The notes below the pieces were generated by a model. That model searched no databases, was not told the origin of the DNA, and worked only from the letters and a program-made list of their open reading frames with translations. A stretch of 24,161 nt of DNA from Flemingiibacterium sp045644145 (lineage in GTDB: Bacteria > Bacillota > Clostridia > Oscillospirales > CAG-272), in contig JAZRGK010000045.1 in NCBI GenBank assembly GCA_045644145.1, forward strand, positions 1 to 24,161, given 5' to 3'. Positions 1-6,733 of this stretch are shown piece by piece. The position numbers and the translations under genes were made by a program. Each line of letters starts with the position of its first letter. Positions within the stretch are counted from its first letter, which is position 1.

Positions 1-41
1 TAAGGATGAGGTCATCAGTTCGATCCTGATAAGCAGCCCCA
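1..41 (+). tRNA. 3' end of a class I tRNA (cut by window edge)
   Basis: The T arm is clear: stem ATCAG (14-18), loop TTCGATC (19-25), stem CTGAT (26-30). It is followed by a 7-nt acceptor strand AAGCAGC, a C in the discriminator position and an encoded CCA (39-41). The preceding AGGTC fits a short class I variable loop and GGATG the 3' anticodon stem, so the bases before it (TAA) would be positions 36-38 and the anticodon would end in U. The 5' half is outside the window, so identity is not assigned. C at position 73 is uncommon outside tRNA-His, but U36 argues against His. It lies 48 nt upstream of tRNA-Leu, presumably in one tRNA transcript. Confidence 0.75.
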
Positions 42-89
42 ACAAAAAGGTGAAACCCGCCGCATCCGCGGCCGCTTTCATTACAATAT

Positions 90-175
90 GCCGGCATGAT
101 GGAATGGCAGACGTGACGGACTCAAAATCCGTTGGTAGCAATACCGTGTGGGTTCAAGTCCCACTGCCGGCACCA
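90..175 (+). tRNA. tRNA-Leu (anticodon CAA)
   Basis: Acceptor strands GCCGGCA (90-96) and TGCCGGC (165-171) pair perfectly. Discriminator A172 and an encoded CCA (173-175) follow. The anticodon stem ACGGA/TCCGT encloses the 7-nt loop CTCAAAA, giving anticodon CAA, which reads the Leu codon UUG. The T loop is TTCAAGT in a GTGGG/CCCAC stem. The long variable arm between anticodon and T arms makes this a class II tRNA, as expected for Leu. Encoded CCA and the following Rho-independent terminator suggest it is the last gene of a tRNA array. Confidence 0.96.
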
Positions 176-180
176 GAAAA

Positions 181-210
181 AAGCACTTGCAATCGCAAGT
201 GCTTTTTTTT
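181..210 (+). terminator. Rho-independent terminator of the tRNA array
   Basis: A hairpin with stem AAGCACTTGC / GCAAGTGCTT and a 4-nt loop is followed directly by a run of eight T. It starts 5 nt after the CCA of tRNA-Leu. Confidence 0.92.
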
Positions 211-262
211 GTGATGTTTGCACTTATATGTCTGCAGGTACATATAGGGAAACATAACAAAA

Positions 263-291
263 GGAGCTGTTGCATACAGTGCAACAGCTCC
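263..291 (-). terminator. Terminator of the TM2 protein gene
   Basis: An 11-bp perfect stem GGAGCTGTTGC / GCAACAGCTCC with a 7-nt loop lies just after the stop codon of the leftward TM2 gene. On the minus strand it is followed by TTTTGTT. It also faces the tRNA terminator, separating the two convergent units. Confidence 0.85.
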
Positions 292-305
292 TCTATTCAT
301 TTTTA

Positions 306-542
306 TTAGTCCTGCCAGTTCTTGATAAAAGCGCCGGACTTGTCGGTAAAGCTACCGCAAATAATCATAATGAAGTCAATAAGTGTGCCGATGCCGAATA
401 CACCAGCGGTAAGAAGCCAAATTATGCCTGTGCCGGTCTTACCTGCGTAGAAACGGTGAATTCCAAGACCGCCGAGGAAAAAGCAGAGGAGAAGTGCTAC
501 GAGTCTTGATTTGGTGGATACAACCTGAGTCTGATCAGCCAT
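306..542 (-). CDS. TM2 domain small membrane protein
   Basis: A 78-residue protein with two predicted membrane helices at about residues 12-29 and 38-62. They are joined by the signature GIHRFYAGK (27-35) of the TM2 family, whose members are small two-helix proteins with a conserved turn containing Gly, Arg/Asp and Phe-Tyr. The N terminus (MADQTQVVSTKSR) and C terminus (KSGAFIKNWQD) are short and soluble. Start choice: ATG at 542 is preceded by GGAGG at good distance. The gene has its own promoter (620-648) and terminator, so it is probably monocistronic. TM2 proteins have no well-defined molecular role in bacteria, and none can be assigned here. Confidence 0.9.
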   Translation of the reverse strand: MADQTQVVSTKSRLVALLLCFFLGGLGIHRFYAGKTGTGIIWLLTAGVFGIGTLIDFIMIICGSFTDKSGAFIKNWQD

Positions 543-619
543 TTTGAGTTACCTCCAAAAGATGATTTATGGGGAATACAAAACAACAATTGTCAATTAT
601 GACTGTATTCCTTGATATA

Positions 620-648
620 ATAATATCATATTCTGTCGAAAAAATCAA
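620..648 (-). promoter_or_regulatory. Sigma-A-type promoter for the TM2 gene
   Basis: Reading leftward, TTGATT (-35, 643-648) and TATTAT (-10, 620-625) are separated by exactly 17 nt. The -10 lies about 78 nt before the TM2 start codon. The intervening leader is A/T rich with no other obvious motif. Confidence 0.6.
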
Positions 649-657
649 TAGTTAGTG

Positions 658-677
658 AAAAAATTCTAAAATTTTTT
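658..677 (-). terminator. Possible weak terminator after the permease gene
   Basis: An A/T-only inverted repeat (AAAAAATT / AATTTTTT, 4-nt loop) lies directly downstream of the permease stop on the minus strand. It sits just before the TM2 promoter. With no G/C pairs it would be a weak hairpin, so some read-through into the TM2 gene is likely. Confidence 0.3.
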
Positions 678-679
678 AT

Positions 680-1849
680 TTATCCCGCCATTACAATGGA
701 CATTATAACTGTCAGCGTGAGTAAGAACGCAAAGTTTATGGCGAGGAAGAGAAGTATGTAGTATTTGGTTTTTGCCGGATAGTTTTTTGTGAACTCGCGG
801 AATGTTATAAGACTTGCCAGCGAAGCGATAAGCGTACCTACGCCGCCGATGTTAACGCCGATGAGCAGCTCACGGTAGTTTTCGGTGAACTGCGAAAGCA
901 GTATTGCCGAGGGGACATTGGAGATGAATTGGCAGGAGAGTATAGAGGTTATCAGCGTGTTCTTCTCAAGAAGCCCGGATGCAAAATTTCGCACGGCTTC
1001 GATGCGCGCCATATTTCCGGAAAATACGAAGAACGCGGCAAAGGTCAAAAGCAGTGGATAGTCAACAAGCTTCAGTGCTTTTCTGTCGATGAATAGAAGT
1101 GCAGCGGGAATTATAACAAGTCCTATTGGATATGGAATTCCGCGGAATACTATGGCGATAGCAATCACAAATAAGAGCGATAGGATCACGGTCTTACCCT
1201 TGGGAAGCGGCGGCGTATCATCGGGCGGAATAACCGCTTTTTCGGGTTTTACATAGAAACAGCAAAGGGTAATGATCACGATGGATACTATAAAAGGCAG
1301 AGTCATGATGGACATGAATTCACCTGTTGGGATATTAAACTTGCTGTACAGGTAAAGATTCTGCGGATTTCCGAAGGGAGTGAGCATACCGCCGAGATTT
1401 GCGGCAATATTCTGCATGATAAACGTAAAGGCCGTATATTTGCGGTTGCCGGTGACATCCAGCACGAAATAACCCAGCGGCAGGAATGTAAGAAGCGCCA
1501 TATCGTTTGCGATAAGCATCGAACCGATAAAGGTGATATATACCACGGCTATGATGCACATTCGGAGATTCGCAAAGCGTCTGACGATCTCTTTTGCGAG
1601 AATATAGAAGAAGTTTATATTCTTAAGTCCGCATACTACAGCAAGAACGCAAAAGAGGCATGTCAGTGTCTTGAAATCAAAATATCCGATGTACTCCGCA
1701 TCCGGCGGAACTATGAACATCGTTATTATCGCCGCCGCAAGGGCGATAACAAATACAGTGTTATTTTTTATAAAGCCTATAATGGGTGATGGAAGACTGT
1801 GTGCGGCGGTGTCAGATATGCGTTTGTTTGAAAAACCGAAGAATCTCAT
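680..1849 (-). CDS. Anion/ion permease, ion-transporter superfamily (ArsB/CitMHS/SLC13-like)
   Basis: A 389-residue polytopic membrane protein with about ten hydrophobic segments spread through the chain. The motifs FGNPQNL (residues 159-165) in the first half and SNVPSA (310-315) in the second half mark the two inverted-repeat substrate/cation-binding hairpins of this superfamily. IANDMALLTF (113-122) also fits the family. Such proteins move organic or inorganic anions, often coupled to Na+ or H+; the substrate here is not readable from sequence. Start choice: ATG at 1849 has AAAGG 9 nt upstream. A longer frame beginning with TTG at 1888 lacks a ribosome site and overlaps the end of the upstream gene. 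The gene starts 28 nt after the glycosyltransferase/pyruvyl transferase stop, so the two are probably co-transcribed. Confidence 0.82.
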   Translation of the reverse strand: MRFFGFSNKRISDTAAHSLPSPIIGFIKNNTVFVIALAAAIITMFIVPPDAEYIGYFDFKTLTCLFCVLAVVCGLKNINFFYILAKEIVRRFANLRMCIIAVVYITFIGSMLIANDMALLTFLPLGYFVLDVTGNRKYTAFTFIMQNIAANLGGMLTPFGNPQNLYLYSKFNIPTGEFMSIMTLPFIVSIVIITLCCFYVKPEKAVIPPDDTPPLPKGKTVILSLLFVIAIAIVFRGIPYPIGLVIIPAALLFIDRKALKLVDYPLLLTFAAFFVFSGNMARIEAVRNFASGLLEKNTLITSILSCQFISNVPSAILLSQFTENYRELLIGVNIGGVGTLIASLASLITFREFTKNYPAKTKYYILLFLAINFAFLLTLTVIMSIVMAG

Positions 1850-1877
1850 TTTGTAATGCCTTTCACTGAAACCAAAA

Positions 1878-4097
1878 TTATTTTGCAAGCTCGGAAGCGC
1901 TTATTCTGTCAAGCACGGCTTTTTTCTTAAGCTCAGCGGAAACACTGACAAGCTTTTCTTTTATAGTCGGCGCATCCGCAATAAGTGAAACGGCGGCGTC
2001 AAAAAGTTGTCCCTCAGATACGGTGCGAATATCCAGTGTACGCTTGCTTTCGCCTATATAATCGAGGAATGCATCAATTTTGGGGTCATATGATATACCG
2101 AGCATGGGTATACCGACGCTTGCCGCAAATATAAGCGTATGAAGTCTTGTTCCTATTACAAATTCCGCGTCACCCATAAGGGCGCACAACTCAGCGGCTG
2201 TAAGACCATTGACTACCTTGCCGTACCCACATTTGGTCGCAAGTGCTTCGGTTATTTCAGTATCGCGCGACGGGAACAAAGGAATAAAAACCGGCATAAG
2301 ACCGTATTTTTTTGAAATTTCCGATATATCGTTCGCCATGACGGATACAGCGCCCTTGTCCGTGTTTGCACCGTCAAAATTGTTTCCGTCCTTGATGGAT
2401 ATGATAAAATATTTACCCTCGATTTTCTCCCTTGCCATTATGTGACGCTTCCAAAGTTCATGTGATGGTTCGATCAGAAATGCAGGGTCAGCGGTGATAC
2501 GGATATCTCCGTTCATTCCAAGCTCTCGTGCAAGTCTGTAGGAAGCTTCCTCTCTCAGACTGACGTGGTCTGCCTCAGCTATAATGGAAGCCACGGCTTT
2601 CCGGCCGGATTCAGATACGAGCGGTCCAAGACCGTTGGCATAGAGCATGAGTTTAAGTCCGAAATGCTTTGCCATTCGCATAATTCCTATATAGTAGTAA
2701 AGACTCTTTTTACTTGTTCCGTCCTGGAGAAGACTTCCACCGCCGGATATAAGAAGCTTTGCATGCCGCATTTCAAGAGCCACACGGGGGATATTAAAGC
2801 GGTTGATCGTACGAACTCCGGTTATGCGTGCAAGACGACGCGGATGCTTTGCCAAAACGGTGACTCCGGCGTTCGGAGCATGGATTCGCAGACCTTCTGT
2901 TATCGATGTGAGCAACGAATCGTCGCCGATATTTTCAAATCCGTAGTATCCGCTTATAATTATATCGCTGTGCCTTGGTCTTGCATACGGAGTCAGCTTC
3001 TCGTATACCGCCATATGATCGTCTGCCATGCGGCTGACGGAATAATTTTCAAGTACCTCGCGTCTGCCAAGCCCTCCTATTTCTTTTCGTTTTTCAGCAG
3101 TCATGCCGTAAACCGTCTGAATATCATTTCCAATAAACTCAGCAGTTGGCATTTTTTCGCCGCGGCAGGTGAAGTTTGTAAGCTTTGCCAAGGACATAGT
3201 GGATTTATCAAGTATACCGATATAGCCCTCTTGACCTGCTAAAACGACGGGCTTTTCAAGACTCATAGCCTCAAGCGCGGCACGGGATACACCAACGAAA
3301 ACATCAGCCGATGCGCATATTTCATCCACATCGGTGCGCGGACCGATAAGATGGATTACATTTCGACCTGCAAGTGTATTGGCTTTGTCGGCACTCCGCG
3401 ACAGCTCGGCAAAAGCTGTACCGCCGCCGACGATAACGATTTCAAGATTTGGAATTGTGCGGCAAAGCTCAGGCGCAGTTTCGCACAGCAAAAATCCCGG
3501 CATTGCGGTTTCGTTGTCGATACGGCTTACATACACAACACGGAAAGCATCTTCCGCAAGGGAAAGCTCTTTTTTTATTTTCGAAGAATCGGCATTGGCG
3601 GAGAAACGTTTTGTGTCAATTCCGTTCATTGTGAGGGTGATACTGTCCGACGGGGTATCGTAGTTGTCAGTAAGATACTGCTTTATGTCACAGCTTACGG
3701 CAAAGGTATGATCGCCCCAATTTGAGATGCGCTCAAGGATAGGTCCGACTTTAAATACGGCGTGAGTTGATGTGACGAATCTGAAACCTATGCGTTTCGC
3801 GAGAGAGCCGCATATAAATGCAGGAATACGGGAGTGTGCGTGTACTATATCGAACTTTTCCTGCCGTATAAGCTTTTTTAGGAGTCTGAAGCTTTTCATC
3901 ATAGCGGCAGGATTTTTTGTGTGAAGCGGTACTGTAAAATGCTTTACGCCTGCTTTTATCAGCGCATCAACATATACGCCGCCGTTTGAAGCTACGGTAA
4001 CATCGTGACCTCTGGCGGCAAGCTCCTTGGAAAGCTCAAAAACATGAGTTTCCGCACCGCCGATTATCATCCACATATGAGCGAAAAGTATTTTCAT
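1878..4097 (-). CDS. Fused GT4 glycosyltransferase and CsaB-like polysaccharide pyruvyl transferase
   Basis: A 739-residue two-domain protein. Residues 1-370 are a GT-B, family 4 glycosyltransferase. It has an N-terminal GGAETH loop (13-18), HAHSR (86-90), VYVSRID at the linker to the donor-binding half, and an SRAALEAMSLEKPVV segment (271-285) carrying the usual acidic donor-site residue E276. Residues 376-739 match the CsaB pyruvyl transferase family. Evidence is the opening GYYGFENIGDDSLL (383-396), GGGSLLQD (452-459), and the terminal GTRLHTLIFA (649-658), the family's conserved Arg-His motif. CsaB enzymes add a pyruvate ketal to secondary cell-wall polysaccharide, which then anchors S-layer-homology proteins. 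The fusion suggests one polypeptide adds a sugar and pyruvylates the polymer. Start choice: ATG 4097 has GGGGG 6 nt upstream. The longer frame from 4139 would start inside the promoter's -10 box. It is the first gene of an operon with the permease. Confidence 0.87.
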   Translation of the reverse strand: MKILFAHMWMIIGGAETHVFELSKELAARGHDVTVASNGGVYVDALIKAGVKHFTVPLHTKNPAAMMKSFRLLKKLIRQEKFDIVHAHSRIPAFICGSLAKRIGFRFVTSTHAVFKVGPILERISNWGDHTFAVSCDIKQYLTDNYDTPSDSITLTMNGIDTKRFSANADSSKIKKELSLAEDAFRVVYVSRIDNETAMPGFLLCETAPELCRTIPNLEIVIVGGGTAFAELSRSADKANTLAGRNVIHLIGPRTDVDEICASADVFVGVSRAALEAMSLEKPVVLAGQEGYIGILDKSTMSLAKLTNFTCRGEKMPTAEFIGNDIQTVYGMTAEKRKEIGGLGRREVLENYSVSRMADDHMAVYEKLTPYARPRHSDIIISGYYGFENIGDDSLLTSITEGLRIHAPNAGVTVLAKHPRRLARITGVRTINRFNIPRVALEMRHAKLLISGGGSLLQDGTSKKSLYYYIGIMRMAKHFGLKLMLYANGLGPLVSESGRKAVASIIAEADHVSLREEASYRLARELGMNGDIRITADPAFLIEPSHELWKRHIMAREKIEGKYFIISIKDGNNFDGANTDKGAVSVMANDISEISKKYGLMPVFIPLFPSRDTEITEALATKCGYGKVVNGLTAAELCALMGDAEFVIGTRLHTLIFAASVGIPMLGISYDPKIDAFLDYIGESKRTLDIRTVSEGQLFDAAVSLIADAPTIKEKLVSVSAELKKKAVLDRISASELAK

Positions 4098-4129
4098 AGC
4101 GTACCCCCATAAACAAAATATCTCATTAT

Positions 4130-4158
4130 ATTGTACCATACAAAAACGTCTTAGTCAA
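4130..4158 (-). promoter_or_regulatory. Sigma-A promoter of the GT4-CsaB/permease operon
   Basis: On the minus strand, TTGACT (4153-4158) and TACAAT (4130-4135) are separated by 17 nt. This is close to the sigma-A consensus. A second TATAAT lies just downstream (around 4124-4130). The position places transcription start near 4120-4124, shortly before the GGGGG ribosome site for the ATG at 4097. Confidence 0.8.
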
Positions 4159-4199
4159 TCACGCGCACTAAAAAAATATGGAAGCAGGTCAAAATTCGA

Positions 4200-4228
4200 C
4201 GTTAAACTCGCCTTTTGTGGGGTACAAT
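4200..4228 (+). promoter_or_regulatory. clpC: Probable clpC promoter with weak -35
   Basis: TACAAT at 4223-4228, followed by ATATATG, is a good -10 located 32 nt before the clpC start. No convincing -35 is found 16-18 nt upstream; the hexamer with a 17-nt spacer is CGTTAA. A weak -35 would fit a promoter needing an activator or one kept low until stress. The sequence GGTCAAA at 4187-4193 resembles one CtsR half-site but lacks a proper second repeat. Confidence 0.45.
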
Positions 4229-4259
4229 ATATGAAGATTATAACGAAAGGCGGAACAAA

Positions 4260-6680
4260 ATGGCAAAATTCACTGCCAAGGCGGCAAATGTTATAAACAA
4301 ATCTCAGTATCTTGCTTCTGAGCTTGGTCACACATATATAGGAAGTGAGCACCTGTTGCTTGCGCTTACATCAGAGGCGGACAGCGTTGCGGCAAGGCTT
4401 TTGGATGCCAGGGGGGTAAGCTTTGATGGCGTCAAAAATGCTATAATCGCCCGTATCGGCACAGGTGATGCTTCTATGGTCAGCGCCGAGGATATGACCC
4501 CCCGTACAAAACGTATAATAGAATCAAGTGCTGCACGGGCAGGCAATTTTTCACAGAGCTATGTTGGTACAGAGCACCTTCTCCTCGCACTCGTATCCGA
4601 GAGCGACAGTATGGCAGTGGGAATTTTGTCAACTCTTGGCGCATCCGCAAAGGATATATCTTCCGATGTGGTAAATTTCTTCGGAGAAATCACGGGAGAG
4701 GTAAAGGAGAAAGGGAAAACTCAAAGCTTAGGCGTACTCCGTGATATGCCGGTGCTCTCTCAGCACGGACGAGATCTTACCGCCCTTGCGAGAGAGGGTA
4801 AGCTTGATCCTATAGTAGGACGCGACAAAGAGTGCGAGCGTGTTATCGGAATATTGTCAAGGAGAACCAAAAACAATCCCTGCCTTATAGGTGAGCCGGG
4901 TGTCGGAAAAACAGCGGTTGTGGAGGGGCTTGCAATGCGTATTGCCGCAGGCAAAGTGCCGGAAAACCTTAAAGGGAAAACTATTGTTACCCTTGATCTT
5001 CCTTCTGTAATAGCAGGCGCAAAATCCAGAGGAGAATTTGAAGAGCGCATGAAAAGTGTAATGACTGAGGCGGCAAAAAATCCGTCGGTCATACTGTTTA
5101 TAGATGAAATTCATACACTTGTGGGCGCAGGTGCGGCGGAGGGTGCGGTTGATGCCGCCAATATCCTTAAGCCTGCCCTTGCAAGAGGTGAAATACAGCT
5201 TATCGGTGCTACAACAACAGCGGAATACCGTAAGTACATTGAAAAGGATGCCGCACTTGAACGCCGTTTCGGTGCCGTGAGTGTGGATGAGCCCACAAAA
5301 GAAGGTGCGCTTGAAATGCTTTTTGGACTGCGTGACAAATATGAGTCCCATCATGCTGTGAAAATTACAGACGAGGCACTGAAAAGCGCGGTGAATCTGT
5401 CAGTACGGTATATCGGGGACAGATATCTTCCGGACAAGGCAATAGATCTTATAGACGAGGCGGCATCCCGTGTGAGGATTGCAAAAATTACTCCGCCGGA
5501 GGAAATAAAAAATGCGGAAAGTCGTGTGGAAGCACTTCGTGCCGACAAAGAAGAAGCAATACGTTCCCAGGAATTTGAAAAGGCGGCATCCATCAGGGAG
5601 AGTGAAAAGAAACTCAGGGCAGAATGTGAAGCAATGCGGGAAAAATGGAAGCAGGACTGTGAGAAAAATATTCCTTCCGTGGGTGCTGACGATATTGCGG
5701 ATGTAGTGACAGCATGGACCGGAATTCCTGTTAAAAAGCTTGAAGCGGAAGAAAATGATCGCATATTACGCCTTGGAGAGATGATTAAGGCGAAGGTCAT
5801 CGGTCAGGATATGGCGGCAGACGTAGTAGCCTCTGCTATACAGCGTGGGCGGCTCGGGCTTAAAGACCCCGAAAGACCGGTAGGGTCATTTATATTTTCC
5901 GGCCCTACGGGGGTTGGCAAAACGGAACTGAGCCGTGTGCTTGCCGAGGTTATGTTTGGCGACCGTAAAGCAATGATTCGGTTTGATATGTCCGAATTTA
6001 TGGAGCGGCACACCACAAGTAAGCTTATAGGAGCGCCGCCAGGCTATGTGGGCTTCGGTGAAGGCGGACAGCTTACGGAGCAGATACGACGAAGACCTTA
6101 TTCAGTGGTGCTTTTCGATGAAATAGAAAAAGCGCATCCGGATGTTCTTAACATACTTCTTCAGATACTGGAAGACGGTGTTCTGACAGATTCAAGCGGA
6201 CGGCGTGTGGATTTCAAAAATGCGGTTATCATAATGACTTCAAATGTAGGTGCATCTGCTGTTACCGATCGGCGTGTATCCCTTGGATTTTCGACGCAGG
6301 ACAGTGAAGATACAGACAGAGCGGTAATTTCGGCACTCCGCGAAACCTTCCGCCCCGAATTTTTGAATCGGGTGGACGAGATAATAGTATTTGAAAAGTT
6401 GAAACGGGATGATATAAGAAAAATAACGAAGATAATGCTTGCAGATGTGAAAAAGCGCATAGCCGATCTTTCAATCGGGCTTGATTTTTCTGACGATGCG
6501 ATAGAGCTTATAGCGGATGAGGGGTATGATCCCATATACGGGGCAAGACCTCTCCGCAGAGTTATTGGAAAGCGTATTGAGGATACGCTTGCGGCTGCTA
6601 TGCTTGAGGGACGTGTTAGTGCAGGGGATCATGTAGTTGTCAAGGTCATTGACGGAAGCATTGTTTATACGAAAGTATGA
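4260..6680 (+). CDS. clpC: ClpC-type AAA+ protease ATPase
   Basis: An 806-residue Hsp100 unfoldase, the length usual for ClpC. Domains in order: two Clp_N repeats (about 1-140); AAA-1 with Walker A GEPGVGKT (211-218), Walker B ILFIDE and arginine finger ERRF; a short middle domain (about 410-465) with a UVR-like coiled segment; AAA-2 with Walker A GPTGVGKT (548-555) and Walker B VLFDE; and a C-terminal D2-small domain. The tripeptide LGF (675-677) matches the ClpP-docking loop, absent from the disaggregase ClpB. The short middle domain and lack of an N-terminal zinc finger exclude ClpB and ClpE. It feeds unfolded proteins to ClpP in the cytosol. Start choice: ATG 4260 follows AAAGGCGG; the longer TTG frame from 4215 overlaps the -10. 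The gene stands alone here, without the ctsR-mcsA-mcsB genes that often precede clpC in Firmicutes. Confidence 0.95.
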   Translation: MAKFTAKAANVINKSQYLASELGHTYIGSEHLLLALTSEADSVAARLLDARGVSFDGVKNAIIARIGTGDASMVSAEDMTPRTKRIIESSAARAGNFSQSYVGTEHLLLALVSESDSMAVGILSTLGASAKDISSDVVNFFGEITGEVKEKGKTQSLGVLRDMPVLSQHGRDLTALAREGKLDPIVGRDKECERVIGILSRRTKNNPCLIGEPGVGKTAVVEGLAMRIAAGKVPENLKGKTIVTLDLPSVIAGAKSRGEFEERMKSVMTEAAKNPSVILFIDEIHTLVGAGAAEGAVDAANILKPALARGEIQLIGATTTAEYRKYIEKDAALERRFGAVSVDEPTKEGALEMLFGLRDKYESHHAVKITDEALKSAVNLSVRYIGDRYLPDKAIDLIDEAASRVRIAKITPPEEIKNAESRVEALRADKEEAIRSQEFEKAASIRESEKKLRAECEAMREKWKQDCEKNIPSVGADDIADVVTAWTGIPVKKLEAEENDRILRLGEMIKAKVIGQDMAADVVASAIQRGRLGLKDPERPVGSFIFSGPTGVGKTELSRVLAEVMFGDRKAMIRFDMSEFMERHTTSKLIGAPPGYVGFGEGGQLTEQIRRRPYSVVLFDEIEKAHPDVLNILLQILEDGVLTDSSGRRVDFKNAVIIMTSNVGASAVTDRRVSLGFSTQDSEDTDRAVISALRETFRPEFLNRVDEIIVFEKLKRDDIRKITKIMLADVKKRIADLSIGLDFSDDAIELIADEGYDPIYGARPLRRVIGKRIEDTLAAAMLEGRVSAGDHVVVKVIDGSIVYTKV

Positions 6681-6681
6681 G

Positions 6682-6717
6682 AAAAAGCATACGGAATACA
6701 AATTCCGTATGCTTTTT
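6682..6717. terminator. Bidirectional terminator between clpC and addA
   Basis: A 16-bp perfect inverted repeat with a 4-nt loop starts with AAAAAGCATACGG and ends with CCGTATGCTTTTT. It therefore has a T tract on both strands. It begins 1 nt after the clpC stop and ends 16 nt before the addA stop, serving both convergent units. Confidence 0.93.
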
Positions 6718-6733
6718 CCAATGGACGACTTAT

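Noticed and set aside
270..509. 79-codon plus-strand open frame opposite the TM2 gene
   Set aside because: Its start lies inside the terminator hairpin and it is antisense to the recognisable TM2 protein.
2565..3242. 225-codon plus-strand open frame inside the GT4-CsaB gene, and a similar 238-codon frame at 12792-13508 inside addB
   Set aside because: Both are antisense to well-supported genes with conserved motifs throughout; their compositions look like shadow translations.
4184..4205. Possible CtsR operator or palindrome upstream of clpC (GGTCAAA at 4187; imperfect inverted repeat GTCAAAATTCGAC)
   Set aside because: CtsR sites are tandem heptads with a 3-nt spacer; the second heptad here (CGACGTT) does not match. 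The short palindrome matches no operator I know.
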